From Bacteroidales bacterium UBA5621 (GTDB lineage: Bacteria > Bacteroidota > Bacteroidia > Bacteroidales > VadinHA17): 28,675 bases of DNA. Made by a program: the position numbers and the translations under genes. A model generated the notes under the pieces. The model worked only from the letters and a program-made list of their open reading frames with translations, had not been told where the DNA came from and did not search any database. The stretch covers positions 1-28,675 of the forward strand of contig DIKJ01000095.1 in the NCBI GenBank assembly GCA_002424525.1, given 5' to 3'. Each line of letters begins with the position of its first letter. The first letter of the stretch is position 1. This document shows positions 1 to 8,404 of the stretch, piece after piece.

Positions 1-463
1 TATCATCATACTTATCAACAACACTGTGATCAGCAATAATCTGGGCTCCCTGAATCTCGGACTGTGTCTTTAAGACCTTTTCATCACCATACCCTATTCC
101 TTCCTGATTTACCGCATAGGCCCTGACACGATACTCAGTGTCAGGATTCAGGTTAGTCATTGTGCTTATAAAATCGCCGTTTCCTGAACCATCTTCAGTA
201 TGGAAATCCTTAATTGTAGGACCTGCCTCAATACCCCAGCAAACGCCCTTTGAAATAATGTCGGATCCGCCGTCAAGCTTTATCTTGCCACCTGAGATAG
301 CGGATGTGGATGTTACTCCAGTTATTGATTCTGTTTCGAGTTCCGGCAGTTTGGAGCTTCCGGCATTTTCACAGGAAAGAGACATTGAGAAAAGGGCCAG
401 CATACTGAGTGAGATAAATATGATGCTGTACCTCCGCGAACCAAAGTTTCTTATAGCTTTCAT
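1..463 (-). CDS. Partial lipoprotein with fibronectin-III-like domain (C-terminus off the left edge)
   Basis: An open minus-strand frame starts with ATG at 463 and runs to the window edge with no stop, giving 154 visible codons. The N-terminus has basic residues, a hydrophobic stretch (about residues 13-29) and Cys31 preceded by Ser-Leu-Ser, so a lipoprotein signal is likely. Residues about 43-132 look like the short fibronectin-III-like module common in Bacteroidota surface lipoproteins: a GVCWG motif, a PTI motif, then a Thr-x-Leu-x-Pro-x-Thr-x-Tyr-x-Val-Arg-Ala-Tyr strand and a final YG turn. The remaining visible residues look like the start of a further domain outside the window. It is divergent from the beta-helix gene at 814, with 350 bases between. 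A surface or periplasmic location is likely; the function is unknown. Confidence 0.75.
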   Translation of the reverse strand, partial: MKAIRNFGSRRYSIIFISLSMLALFSMSLSCENAGSSKLPELETESITGVTSTSAISGGKIKLDGGSDIISKGVCWGIEAGPTIKDFHTEDGSGNGDFISTMTNLNPDTEYRVRAYAVNQEGIGYGDEKVLKTQSEIQGAQIIADHSVVDKYDD

Positions 464-813
464 AGTATAAATCTTAAGACAGTTTTCATATACTAAATAC
501 AACTGGTATGGTTAATTAGTTCATAAACGAGACGGGAAATTGACAGCCTGGTATGGTTTAATCCGATAATCGGCTGATTCCCTCTCCTATAATAAATGAA
601 ATTTCTGTCTGAATATTGCCTGTTTTTAGAGAATTAATCACCAACCATGGTCGATTGATCAAAGTATGAGTCATGTCTTGCGAAAATATTGGCATTCAGC
701 ATTGTGTTTCCTGTAACTTTATGACCTCCCATTCGTTTAACTTGTTTAATACAATTTATGTGTTACTGTTTGAAGTCGATAAAAGCGTGCGGGATATTTT
801 AGGAAGAAATCCA
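464..813. promoter_or_regulatory. Divergent intergenic region
   Basis: This 350-base gap separates two divergent genes and should hold promoters for both. I see a direct repeat, CTGGTATGGTTAAT at 503-516 and CTGGTATGGTTTAAT at 548-562, 45 bases apart. Directly after the second copy is a short perfect inverted repeat, CCGAT-A-ATCGG (563-573). I found no exact TAnnTTTG box; TAACTTTA near 715 is only a partial match. The repeats could be regulator sites, but this is speculative. Confidence 0.35.
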
Positions 814-3615
814 ATGAAAAAGTTATTATTCTTTACGGCAATCATATTATTGCCAGTAGGATTGCTGGGACAATATAGCGGAAACCTTACCGGTAATACC
901 ACATGGGGGCCTGGGGAAATAACAGTTATCGGGAACATTGATGCCGGTGGATATGTTTTAACCATAGCTCCAGGTACAACAGTTAAAATTTATGATAATG
1001 TAAGAATATTCATTCCGGGGCCATCAAGAATCATTGCTGATGGAGATGAGACAAACAAGATCATTTTTGAGGCATACTCCAATACATGGAATCATATTGA
1101 ATTAAACAGTTCCTCGGGCAACCTGTTCGATCACTGTATTTTCCGGGACGGTTCAGATCTGACAAACTGGCCTTGGAAAGGTGGCGCTGTATACATCAAT
1201 TTATCATCAGCAATTATTACAAATTGTACATTCACCAATAACAGGGCAGAAATGGGGGGGGCCATCACCATATATCAATCAGATGTACAATTGACGGATT
1301 GTGAATTTTATAATAACACGGCTACCAGAGGTGGTGCCATTCATATCCAGGAGGATGAATCAGACCTAACTCCAAACATTACTGTAATGATTGACAGATG
1401 CAAAGTGTATCAAAATTTTGCTGATCAGACCGGTGGTATTCATATTGCCAACAATTCCACAGCTGTGATACAGAATAGCCTGATATTTAATAACACAAGT
1501 AATGTGAACGGGGGCATTGCTACGAATAATTTTCCGGCTTCCACTTTGGGATTGGTGACACTGTTTAATTGTGTTGTTGCAAACAATACTCCGCACGATA
1601 TCAGTTTCAGAGGATCTGCCAGAACGACAGCCCAAAATTGCATTTTCTGGGGATCTGAACAGTCTGTGTTTTTCCTTCAGGATGAACCTCAATCATCAAA
1701 TATGACCAATTGTGCAGTCCAGGGTGCATGGAAGAATAGCGAAATCAACATTGCCAGCACCTTTACAAACAGCTTTAAATTGAATTCCCTGAACAGCGCC
1801 CTGGACGGACCAAACTTTATAAATCCTCTGACTGATTATAGTATTCTTTCCGTCTCTCCATGTAAAGATCATGGCATAACTGCAGGAGCTCCTACAACTG
1901 ACTACCTAAGGAACACTCGTGTCGAACCTTATGACATTGGCGCCTATGAGGTTCAACGTCAGCTTGTCAGTTGGACCGGAGAAGAGAACAGCGATTGGAT
2001 GGATGTTGACAACTGGTCATCTGGGGCAATACCAGGAAGTGGTGATGATGTAAGAATTACCAATGTTGGGTCTCCTCCAACGATCTCATCCGGTAGCGGA
2101 CAGAGTTATAATCTGATAATTGACCCCTCAGCCACACTTACAGTCGCGACAGGAGGATCATTATCCGCCGCAGGATCTCTCATAATCAACTCCTCCGCCA
2201 CGAATAACAGCGGGTCCCTCATCAACCAGGGTACGGTTACCGGAAGTGTTGTATATAATCGTACAATCCCTGATGACGGGGCAACCCAACGGTGGCATTA
2301 TATCTCTTCCCCGGTGGTTCCAACGAACATTATTTCCTCCAAATCGTTCTATCCATGGAATGAGGTCAACGGTGTTTGGGGCGCCCCAACCAGTAATATT
2401 ATAAGTGGTACCGGCTATACTATTATAGGTGGTGGGTCAGTATCCTTCCTCGGTTCGTTATTGTCTTCCAACCTTTCTCTAGATGCAACCTCGCCATACA
2501 ACGATGTGCTAACCGGGACGAATTACAGTGGACGGACGTATGTACAGGGTGATGGGCATTCCGGAACAACCCGCAGTTACTTAAATTATGGCGGCGGCGG
2601 GTTTAACCTGCTTGGGAATCCATTTACCTCAGCACTCAGAGTGACTGCCGGGTTGTCAGCCAATAATTTTCTGGATGTCAATCTGGCTGAATTTGACCCT
2701 AACTATGTTGCTGTATACCTGTATAACGGAAATTCCTACCGTTATATCGGCAGTTCAACAGGTTGGGATATTGATAATCCGACATCACTCTCAGAAAATC
2801 ACATCCAGGTTGGCCAGGCATTCTTTGTATTAGCGATGAATGATTACTCCACTTTCAGTTTTACCAAAGAGATGCAGGATCATAATACATCGGTTCCGCT
2901 GTTAAAGTCGAACGGGTCCGACGTACGCTGGCCCGGAGTACGGTTGAGAGTCAAAAATGGAGACAACGAGTCCTCCACCCTGATTGTATATGATGCAGAG
3001 ATGACAATAGGCCTGGATCCGGGTTATGATATCGGTCTTATGAGTGCCGGACCAGGAATCGAAATATATTCTGTGCTGGCAACTGATGACAAGAGTGTTA
3101 ATTATACCCGTCAGGCCTTGCCCGTCGCAGGAATAGATACAATCGTTGTACCTATTGGACTTGATTCCCGGAATAGCGGGGACATTACATTCTCTGCAGA
3201 AACAGTGCCCTTAAATTCATACAAATACCTGCTTGAAGATCGACAGACGGGTATCATTACTGACCTTGGAAGGAAAACCTATACAACCTCAATTTCAGGG
3301 GACTCCTACGGTACCGGAAGGTTCTTTCTGCACACCACCGCTATTAACAGAAGAAAATACAAGCCTGAAACTGACTATCCTGAAATGGTAGATGTGCGAA
3401 TCTGGTCATCAGGTGAAAGAGTGATCATAGCAGGTAATGTTAGTGACAAGGCCATCTGTGAGATCTATGATATGAACGGACAAAAAGTCCTCTTGAATCA
3501 TCTCACCGACGGAGAATTGAATATTGTTAAGACCGGCTCAACAATAAAGGGCGCCATTATCGTCAAAATCGTTGATGGGACAAAAGTCATTACCAAAAAG
3601 GTGGTGATTCTGTAA
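814..3615 (+). CDS. Secreted right-handed beta-helix protein with T9SS type A sorting domain
   Basis: Predicted secreted or cell-surface protein of 933 residues. The frame is open back to an ATG at 673, but I chose the ATG at 814 because it begins a good signal peptide (MKK, a hydrophobic core, then Gly-Gln at about 19-20) and has an AGGAAG ribosome site 7 bases before it. Residues about 90-330 contain repeated Cys-x-Phe-x-Asn-Asn and GGAI/GGIH strands, typical of right-handed parallel beta-helices. They are followed by a segment like the choice-of-anchor Q region (SPCKDHG, then DIGAYE). Next is a WTG...DNWSSG module, and a long central region seen in T9SS cargo. The last 75 residues have the strand pattern and terminal Lys-Lys of a type A sorting domain. 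I see no catalytic residues; adhesion or polysaccharide binding or cleavage are both possible. Confidence 0.85.
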   Translation: MKKLLFFTAIILLPVGLLGQYSGNLTGNTTWGPGEITVIGNIDAGGYVLTIAPGTTVKIYDNVRIFIPGPSRIIADGDETNKIIFEAYSNTWNHIELNSSSGNLFDHCIFRDGSDLTNWPWKGGAVYINLSSAIITNCTFTNNRAEMGGAITIYQSDVQLTDCEFYNNTATRGGAIHIQEDESDLTPNITVMIDRCKVYQNFADQTGGIHIANNSTAVIQNSLIFNNTSNVNGGIATNNFPASTLGLVTLFNCVVANNTPHDISFRGSARTTAQNCIFWGSEQSVFFLQDEPQSSNMTNCAVQGAWKNSEINIASTFTNSFKLNSLNSALDGPNFINPLTDYSILSVSPCKDHGITAGAPTTDYLRNTRVEPYDIGAYEVQRQLVSWTGEENSDWMDVDNWSSGAIPGSGDDVRITNVGSPPTISSGSGQSYNLIIDPSATLTVATGGSLSAAGSLIINSSATNNSGSLINQGTVTGSVVYNRTIPDDGATQRWHYISSPVVPTNIISSKSFYPWNEVNGVWGAPTSNIISGTGYTIIGGGSVSFLGSLLSSNLSLDATSPYNDVLTGTNYSGRTYVQGDGHSGTTRSYLNYGGGGFNLLGNPFTSALRVTAGLSANNFLDVNLAEFDPNYVAVYLYNGNSYRYIGSSTGWDIDNPTSLSENHIQVGQAFFVLAMNDYSTFSFTKEMQDHNTSVPLLKSNGSDVRWPGVRLRVKNGDNESSTLIVYDAEMTIGLDPGYDIGLMSAGPGIEIYSVLATDDKSVNYTRQALPVAGIDTIVVPIGLDSRNSGDITFSAETVPLNSYKYLLEDRQTGIITDLGRKTYTTSISGDSYGTGRFFLHTTAINRRKYKPETDYPEMVDVRIWSSGERVIIAGNVSDKAICEIYDMNGQKVLLNHLTDGELNIVKTGSTIKGAIIVKIVDGTKVITKKVVIL

Positions 3616-3662
3616 AAGATTGCTTGCAATCAATCATAAGCATCTTCTCATAATATGCTGGA

Positions 3663-3685
3663 CCGGGTGTATCTGTAACATCCGG
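3663..3685. terminator. Possible hairpin between convergent genes
   Basis: CCGGGTGT and ACATCCGG form an 8-base stem with one G-T pair and a 7-base loop, between the convergent genes ending at 3615 and 3713. No T-run follows on either strand, so it is not a classical intrinsic terminator. It may only help stop readthrough. Confidence 0.25.
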
Positions 3686-3712
3686 GCTTATCCAGTCATA
3701 TCCTCCTGGCAC

Positions 3713-4450
3713 TCAAGCAACCACGGCCCCGGAGGCAGGGATTGATTCCTTCCTGCTTATGTTATAAAATGCGATACTGTTCCACAGAAATAAAATAGTG
3801 AAATTAATCTCATAGATTTCCATAACTGTCTGGGGGAAAGAGATCTCATTGAACCCCTGCGGAATATTTAAACTCACAACCAATCTAAAAGCAACAAAAT
3901 TTACCATGTAGAAGATGGCTATGAATACCGGCACAATCGGTAATCCTATTTTCGTCAGAAATTTCTGTGTCTGAGTGGAATACTTATTGATCAAAGGAAT
4001 TAACATGAAATATAAGATAACAAAGGCAAAATAGATTTTGCCGGTTGTTATCCGAATCCCGAAAATGGTAAACAGATACTCCAGATTATGCAGGTTGAGT
4101 TCATTAGAACCTCTCTCACCCATCCATTCCGGTGCATTAAGATCAAAAAGACGCTGTCCCCAGTTTGTCTCTTCACCAATAACGACAATGCAAAACAAAA
4201 CAAGTAAAAGGAAAAAATAATTCCTCTTCGTTCTAAAGATATACTCTCCTGTTGGCAACCTGGATTTGAAAAACAGATAGCAGAAAAGACACGCTGCCAG
4301 CAAAACACAAATTAATGATAAGTTCTCTGTAAAACCATCCTCAATTGTCAGACGAAGAGCATCCTCTGGCTTCAGAATATATAAAATGACCACGTATGAT
4401 GCAATTAAGCCCAGGAATATCAGGGATCCGCATACAAGTTTCTTTTTCAT
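3713..4450 (-). CDS. Multi-pass membrane protein, EE-x-x-WGQR type, function unknown
   Basis: Integral membrane protein of 245 residues with about six or seven hydrophobic helices. The frame also has an ATG at 4477, but the start at 4450 (MKKK followed by a hydrophobic helix) looks more natural; neither has a clear ribosome site. After the third helix is a polar segment with EETNWGQRLF, a Pro-Glu-Trp, then NELNLHNLEYLF. This Glu-Glu/Trp-Gly-Gln-Arg plus Asn-x-His-Asn pattern is one I associate with a family of uncharacterised bacterial membrane proteins; I cannot name it. The conserved charged residues beside the membrane suggest an active or binding site rather than a purely structural role. 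The gene stands alone, divergent from the TTG-started gene at 4685 and convergent with the gene ending at 3615. Confidence 0.7.
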   Translation of the reverse strand: MKKKLVCGSLIFLGLIASYVVILYILKPEDALRLTIEDGFTENLSLICVLLAACLFCYLFFKSRLPTGEYIFRTKRNYFFLLLVLFCIVVIGEETNWGQRLFDLNAPEWMGERGSNELNLHNLEYLFTIFGIRITTGKIYFAFVILYFMLIPLINKYSTQTQKFLTKIGLPIVPVFIAIFYMVNFVAFRLVVSLNIPQGFNEISFPQTVMEIYEINFTILFLWNSIAFYNISRKESIPASGAVVA

Positions 4451-4563
4451 AATGAGTAAGTTTTTGTCGTTTAACAATGTTATTATTGATTCAAAATATT
4501 GTGTAAGTTCTCATTATACTGCCTCGACTCAATTCCTAGTGATCTACATACCGCTGAGCCATC

Positions 4564-4594
4564 TTTCAACAGATATTTTGCCTTGTTGTTGAAA
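4564..4594. repeat. Inverted repeat upstream of the 4685 gene
   Basis: TTTCAACA (4564-4571) and TGTTGAAA (4587-4594) are perfect 8-base inverted arms with a 15-base spacer, about 43 bases upstream of the putative -7 box. The plus side is followed by A-rich sequence, so a terminator is unlikely. It could be an operator. Confidence 0.3.
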
Positions 4595-4617
4595 AGAAAA
4601 AATGAAACATAAAAGTA

Positions 4618-4644
4618 TTTTAATCGTTAAAAATAGTATGTTTG
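4618..4644 (+). promoter_or_regulatory. Putative Bacteroidota promoter for the 4685 gene
   Basis: TATGTTTG at 4637-4644 matches the Bacteroidota -7 consensus TAnnTTTG exactly and lies about 40 bases before the TTG start. No clear TTTG -33 element is present. The -33 area instead holds an inverted repeat, TTTTAA-TCG-TTAAAA (4618-4632), which could bind a regulator. Confidence 0.4.
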
Positions 4645-4684
4645 TCAAAGTTATTTATTCATTCGTCAAAAATAAACCCTGAAC

Positions 4685-7516
4685 TTGAAAAAGATACTGT
4701 TAGCAGTAGGTCTTACCATTTGTTCGATGGTTTCTGCAACTACCTTCTATGTTTCACCAACCGGCAATAACAGCAATCCTGGTACCATAACATCTCCGTG
4801 GGCGACCTGGGGTCATGCATTTAATTCAACTGCAGTCCGGCCCGGCGATATTGTATATTTCAGGGGAGGTGTTTATCAGATGACCTCTGATAATCTTTCC
4901 TATCCCTATGCTCCAGGGTGCGGGTATAATGTCAGTCGTGACGGCACATCCGGAAATTACATCTCCTATTTTGCCTACCCCGGTGAAAAACCGGTATTAG
5001 ACTGTGGAAATATTACTCCTTCAGGGCGCAATTCCCGCGCTATTTGGGGTAATGACATGAACTATGTCCATTTTAAAGGTCTGACTGTAAGAAATGTCAG
5101 GCAGACAAGTGCTGATGTAAATGTCTACGGATGGGTAATTGAAGGACGGAACATAATAGTTGAAGGTTGTACCGTTCATAATACCGGAGGAAGAGGATTC
5201 TTCTCGACCGGTCACGAAATTCACTATCTGAACTGCGACTCCTACAATAATAATGATTCTATGAGTGCATCATTGCCGGGAAATGACGGCGTGGGTTTTC
5301 AGAATGTGGATCTGAATAATGTTGATGGCAGCATCTACTATAAAAACTGCAGGGCCTGGATGAATGGAGATCAGGGATTCTCTGCCGTATCAGTAGGGTA
5401 CCTTGAATTTGATGGCTGCTGGTCATTCAACAATGGACAAATGCAGGGAGAAGGTCACGGGTTTAAGATGGGGGCTGTTGGCATCGAACCTCCTCCGTTT
5501 GGGCCATTAAAAAGAAAATATACAAACTGTGTCGCGGCATTTAACAGGGCTAATGGGTGGACCACAAATGATAATCAGACATTTTATACCCATCTGATGC
5601 ATATCTATAACAACACATCATATCATAACGGTCATCCTACAAGCTATGCCGGTGTATCCTACGGCTTTGTAATCTACAATACTGCATCCGTTGATGCAGA
5701 GGAATTAGCCCGTACCTATCGGAATAATATATCATATCAGAACCAGCACGGGGCAACTTTTATAGGGTCAGGTGCTTTGTACACGCATTCTAACAACTCT
5801 TGGGACATTAGCGGTTTAACAGTTACGAACAGTGATTTCACTTCGTTGGACAGCACAGGCATTACTGCTGCAAGACAAGCTGATTATACCTTGCCAAATA
5901 ATAGTTGTTATAATAATTTCCTCAGGATAGCGCCCGGTTCAAAATTGATAGATGCAGGGGTTAGTGTTGGTTTGCCTTTTAGCGGCACATCGCCCGATCT
6001 TGGTGCTTTTGAATCATCTGCAGCACCTTCTGTCCCATCCGCTCCTGTCTACGTAAGTTCATCAATCGAGAATGCCACACCGGCAAGACTCGAGATGACT
6101 TATAACATGACCCTCGCTAATATTGTCCCGGCCGCATCCGCCTTCACCGTCAGGGTCAACACCGTTGTCAGGACCGTCAGTGCGGTGGCAATCTCCGGGA
6201 CAAAGGTCCTGCTTACACTCGCCAGCCCCGTGGTATACGGTGATGTGGTTACTGTCGCTTACACCAAACCTTCATCAAACCCCCTTCAGACCGCTGCAGG
6301 GGGCCAGGCAGCTTCATTCTCTGCCGTGAGTGTCGTCAACAATGTTGGCGCAATCAATCCGGTTTATGTAAGTTCCTCAATCGAGAATGCCACACCGGCA
6401 AGACTCGAGATGACTTATAACATGACCCTCGCTAATATTGTCCCGGCCGCATCCGCCTTCACCGTCAGGGTCAACACCGTTGTCAGGACCGTCAGTGCGG
6501 TGGCAATCTCCGGGACAAAGGTCCTGCTTACACTCGCCAGCCCCGTGGTATACGGTGATGTGGTTACTGTCGCTTACACCAAACCTTCATCAAACCCCCT
6601 TCAGACCGCTGCAGGGGGCCAGGCAGCTTCATTCTCCGCCATGAATGTCGTCAATAATGTGGCCGTTGTAAATCAACCCCCTGTCGTAAATATCTCTTCT
6701 CCAACCAAGAGTACATCATTCGTTACCCCTGCCACGATTACTATTGATGCCACCGCTTCTGACCCGGATGGGATTGTAGCCAAAGTAGAATTCTATCAGG
6801 GGACTGTCAAACTTGGCGAATCAACTGCAACTCCCTATTCGTTCACATGGAAGGATGTTCCCGCCGGGACTTATTCAATAACGGCCGCGGCAACTGATAA
6901 TAAACAGGCGAGGACAATATCCAGCGCCGTGACAATCACTGTCGAAGCTTCACCCGGCACAGTAAATCAAGAGCCCTTGGTAATAATCACCACACCATCA
7001 AATAACAGGAATAAAAAGTATAAAAAAAATGAGGAAATCCTCATTGTTGCAGAGGCCTCCGATCCTGACGGAACTATTAGCAAGGTTGAATTTAAGAGCG
7101 GGGAAGTCACACTTGCAGAAGTTACCTCAGCTCCTTACACCTTTCTTTTTGAACCATCTGATACCGGGAAATTCTTAATAACAGCCGTAGCGACCGACAA
7201 TTTTGGTGCAACATCTTCTTCCTCAGGTATTGAGCTTGTCATTGCACTGTTTTATGACCTTAATTCAGAAATAATACCTTCTTATCCTAACCCAACCAGT
7301 GGACAATTTACAATCGATTTTCCCTCCGGACAGGCAGAAAACTGGAGCAGTGTTATGGTTGTAAGCTTATCGGGTACTGTGGTCTATAAAGGAATTATTG
7401 AGGATCAAGAGTACAGTAAGATTATTGATATTACTGATTCAGCCGCTGGCACTTATATTCTTATGATCAGTAATGGCAGGGATATCGTTGCAACAAAAAA
7501 GATCATCAAGAAATAG
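4685..7516 (+). CDS. Secreted beta-helix protein with SwmB-like and Ig-like repeats and T9SS signal
   Basis: Predicted secreted or surface protein of 943 residues, possibly a polysaccharide lyase. The start is TTG: it begins LKKILLAVGL, a good signal peptide cleaved after about residue 18, and no in-frame ATG precedes it. Domains in order: an N-terminal TTFYVSPTGNNSNPG motif and PGDIVYFRGGVY, typical of secreted beta-helix lyase-like proteins; a right-handed beta-helix to about residue 440; two SwmB-like modules (454-558 and 559-663) almost identical to each other; two Ig-like modules of the Big_9 kind (about 664-757 and 760-850), each with a SDPDG motif, KVEF and a final TATDN-like strand; and a C-terminal T9SS type A sorting domain with SYPNPTSGQFTI and a terminal Lys-Lys. 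Catalytic residues are not identifiable by eye. Confidence 0.85.
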   Translation: MKKILLAVGLTICSMVSATTFYVSPTGNNSNPGTITSPWATWGHAFNSTAVRPGDIVYFRGGVYQMTSDNLSYPYAPGCGYNVSRDGTSGNYISYFAYPGEKPVLDCGNITPSGRNSRAIWGNDMNYVHFKGLTVRNVRQTSADVNVYGWVIEGRNIIVEGCTVHNTGGRGFFSTGHEIHYLNCDSYNNNDSMSASLPGNDGVGFQNVDLNNVDGSIYYKNCRAWMNGDQGFSAVSVGYLEFDGCWSFNNGQMQGEGHGFKMGAVGIEPPPFGPLKRKYTNCVAAFNRANGWTTNDNQTFYTHLMHIYNNTSYHNGHPTSYAGVSYGFVIYNTASVDAEELARTYRNNISYQNQHGATFIGSGALYTHSNNSWDISGLTVTNSDFTSLDSTGITAARQADYTLPNNSCYNNFLRIAPGSKLIDAGVSVGLPFSGTSPDLGAFESSAAPSVPSAPVYVSSSIENATPARLEMTYNMTLANIVPAASAFTVRVNTVVRTVSAVAISGTKVLLTLASPVVYGDVVTVAYTKPSSNPLQTAAGGQAASFSAVSVVNNVGAINPVYVSSSIENATPARLEMTYNMTLANIVPAASAFTVRVNTVVRTVSAVAISGTKVLLTLASPVVYGDVVTVAYTKPSSNPLQTAAGGQAASFSAMNVVNNVAVVNQPPVVNISSPTKSTSFVTPATITIDATASDPDGIVAKVEFYQGTVKLGESTATPYSFTWKDVPAGTYSITAAATDNKQARTISSAVTITVEASPGTVNQEPLVIITTPSNNRNKKYKKNEEILIVAEASDPDGTISKVEFKSGEVTLAEVTSAPYTFLFEPSDTGKFLITAVATDNFGATSSSSGIELVIALFYDLNSEIIPSYPNPTSGQFTIDFPSGQAENWSSVMVVSLSGTVVYKGIIEDQEYSKIIDITDSAAGTYILMISNGRDIVATKKIIKK
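6044..6673 (+). repeat. Tandem duplication, two 315-base units
   Basis: Unit 1 (6044-6358) and unit 2 (6359-6673) each encode one 105-residue SwmB-like module. By eye, 6062-6321 matches 6377-6636 without a mismatch, 260 bases. Differences are confined to the unit ends, for example 6061 (A versus C) and 6322 (T versus C). Identity at synonymous sites points to recent duplication or gene conversion. The units also look more GC-rich than the flanking coding sequence. Confidence 0.95.
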
Positions 7517-7608
7517 CTCTATTTGATTGTTCTGTAATTACCTGCCAGAGTATAATATAATCAGTGAGAGATCCCAATTCCCTGATATGATCATGGTGGC
7601 ACGTAACT

Positions 7609-8388
7609 TTATTCAACTCTGCCTTCAGCTACATCAATGATGAATTGTGAGAAGAGGGGGGATATCCTCCCGGAAAACTCCCTGCCGGGATGCGAATCGT
7701 TTATATCCCTGGCATATTTATCCAACAGGTAGAGACCACCTTCAGTTTCATACATATAGAAATCCCAGAGGAAGATGTTATCACCCTTTTCATCCCATTC
7801 ACTAACCAGCCAATCGCGTAGTTCCCTGGTGCGTAATGCCTGCTCCTCAGTCATATTGTTCTTAACATTGACAGAGGGGGTCCAGAGAATAAACTTGTTC
7901 CCGGGAAATTCATGCATTTTCACTTTCAAGGCAGAGTATTGCAGCTTATAATTTTCCAGCCTTTTATCGCTAGATTCAATATCCGGATTGCCAGTATCTT
8001 CCAGAATCAAACTTACCGGGTAACAATGCTTGAAGATTATGATGTTATACTCTTTGGTCAGGATCTCGAGGGTAGGATCACCCATGTAAGGCTTTTCGCC
8101 TGCATTATTCACCCAGATATTATGATAGTCATAGGGATAATTAGGTTTGTCCGCGGGAAAGGAGAGCTTGGAAATCTTATAGTTAGTCTTGTGCTTGAAG
8201 TTATGTTTATGGAAAAAGACTTTAACATCACTCCTGTCGGTCAGCTTTCTGACATATCTGTTAGTTTTTCCATACCAGATTGCCTGGCCTGTACTATGAT
8301 GAAGGAAAATAATTTTTGTCATTGGTTCATGTTCTGTTTTACATCCAATAAACAGGATTGTCATCAATAAAATAATAACTCTTCTCAT
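7609..8388 (-). CDS. SGNH-hydrolase-like lipoprotein
   Basis: Protein of 259 residues with an N-terminal lipoprotein signal: MRR, a hydrophobic core and Cys16 after Phe-Ile-Gly. The mature part begins with a beta strand and an HHSTG motif (Ser32), and near the C-terminus has NDSHPG (Asp231, His233). Ser near the N-terminus with an Asp-x-His pair near the C-terminus is the layout of SGNH/GDSL esterases and acyl-modifying enzymes, so I infer a serine hydrolase or acetyltransferase on surface polysaccharide. The block I and block V motifs are not classical, so this is a fold-level guess. It lies 16 bases after the hexapeptide acyltransferase gene and is probably co-transcribed with it, which fits an acylation role. 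Confidence 0.6.
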   Translation of the reverse strand: MRRVIILLMTILFIGCKTEHEPMTKIIFLHHSTGQAIWYGKTNRYVRKLTDRSDVKVFFHKHNFKHKTNYKISKLSFPADKPNYPYDYHNIWVNNAGEKPYMGDPTLEILTKEYNIIIFKHCYPVSLILEDTGNPDIESSDKRLENYKLQYSALKVKMHEFPGNKFILWTPSVNVKNNMTEEQALRTRELRDWLVSEWDEKGDNIFLWDFYMYETEGGLYLLDKYARDINDSHPGREFSGRISPLFSQFIIDVAEGRVE

Positions 8389-8404
8389 GTGAATTGATTT
8401 TATA

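Noticed and set aside
138..470. 110-codon plus-strand frame at the left edge
   Set aside because: It lies opposite a minus-strand lipoprotein frame with a signal peptide and a recognisable domain; the plus frame has neither.
673..813. N-terminal extension of the first beta-helix protein from ATG 673
   Set aside because: It adds 47 residues before a good signal peptide and has no ribosome site, whereas ATG 814 has AGGAAG in place.
3620..3633. GATTGC-TT-GCAATC inverted repeat after the first beta-helix gene
   Set aside because: The loop of two bases is too short for an RNA hairpin and no T-run follows.
6123..6644. Two nearly identical 68-residue plus-strand frames
   Set aside because: They are out-of-frame shadows of the duplicated SwmB-like modules.
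6044..6673. Tandem repeat considered as a CRISPR or mobile-element repeat
   Set aside because: The units are long, in frame and coding, with no spacers and no terminal inverted repeats.
7912..8370. 152-codon plus-strand frame over the SGNH-like lipoprotein
   Set aside because: The minus-strand protein has a lipoprotein signal and conserved-looking motifs; the plus frame has low-complexity hydrophobic sequence and no motif.
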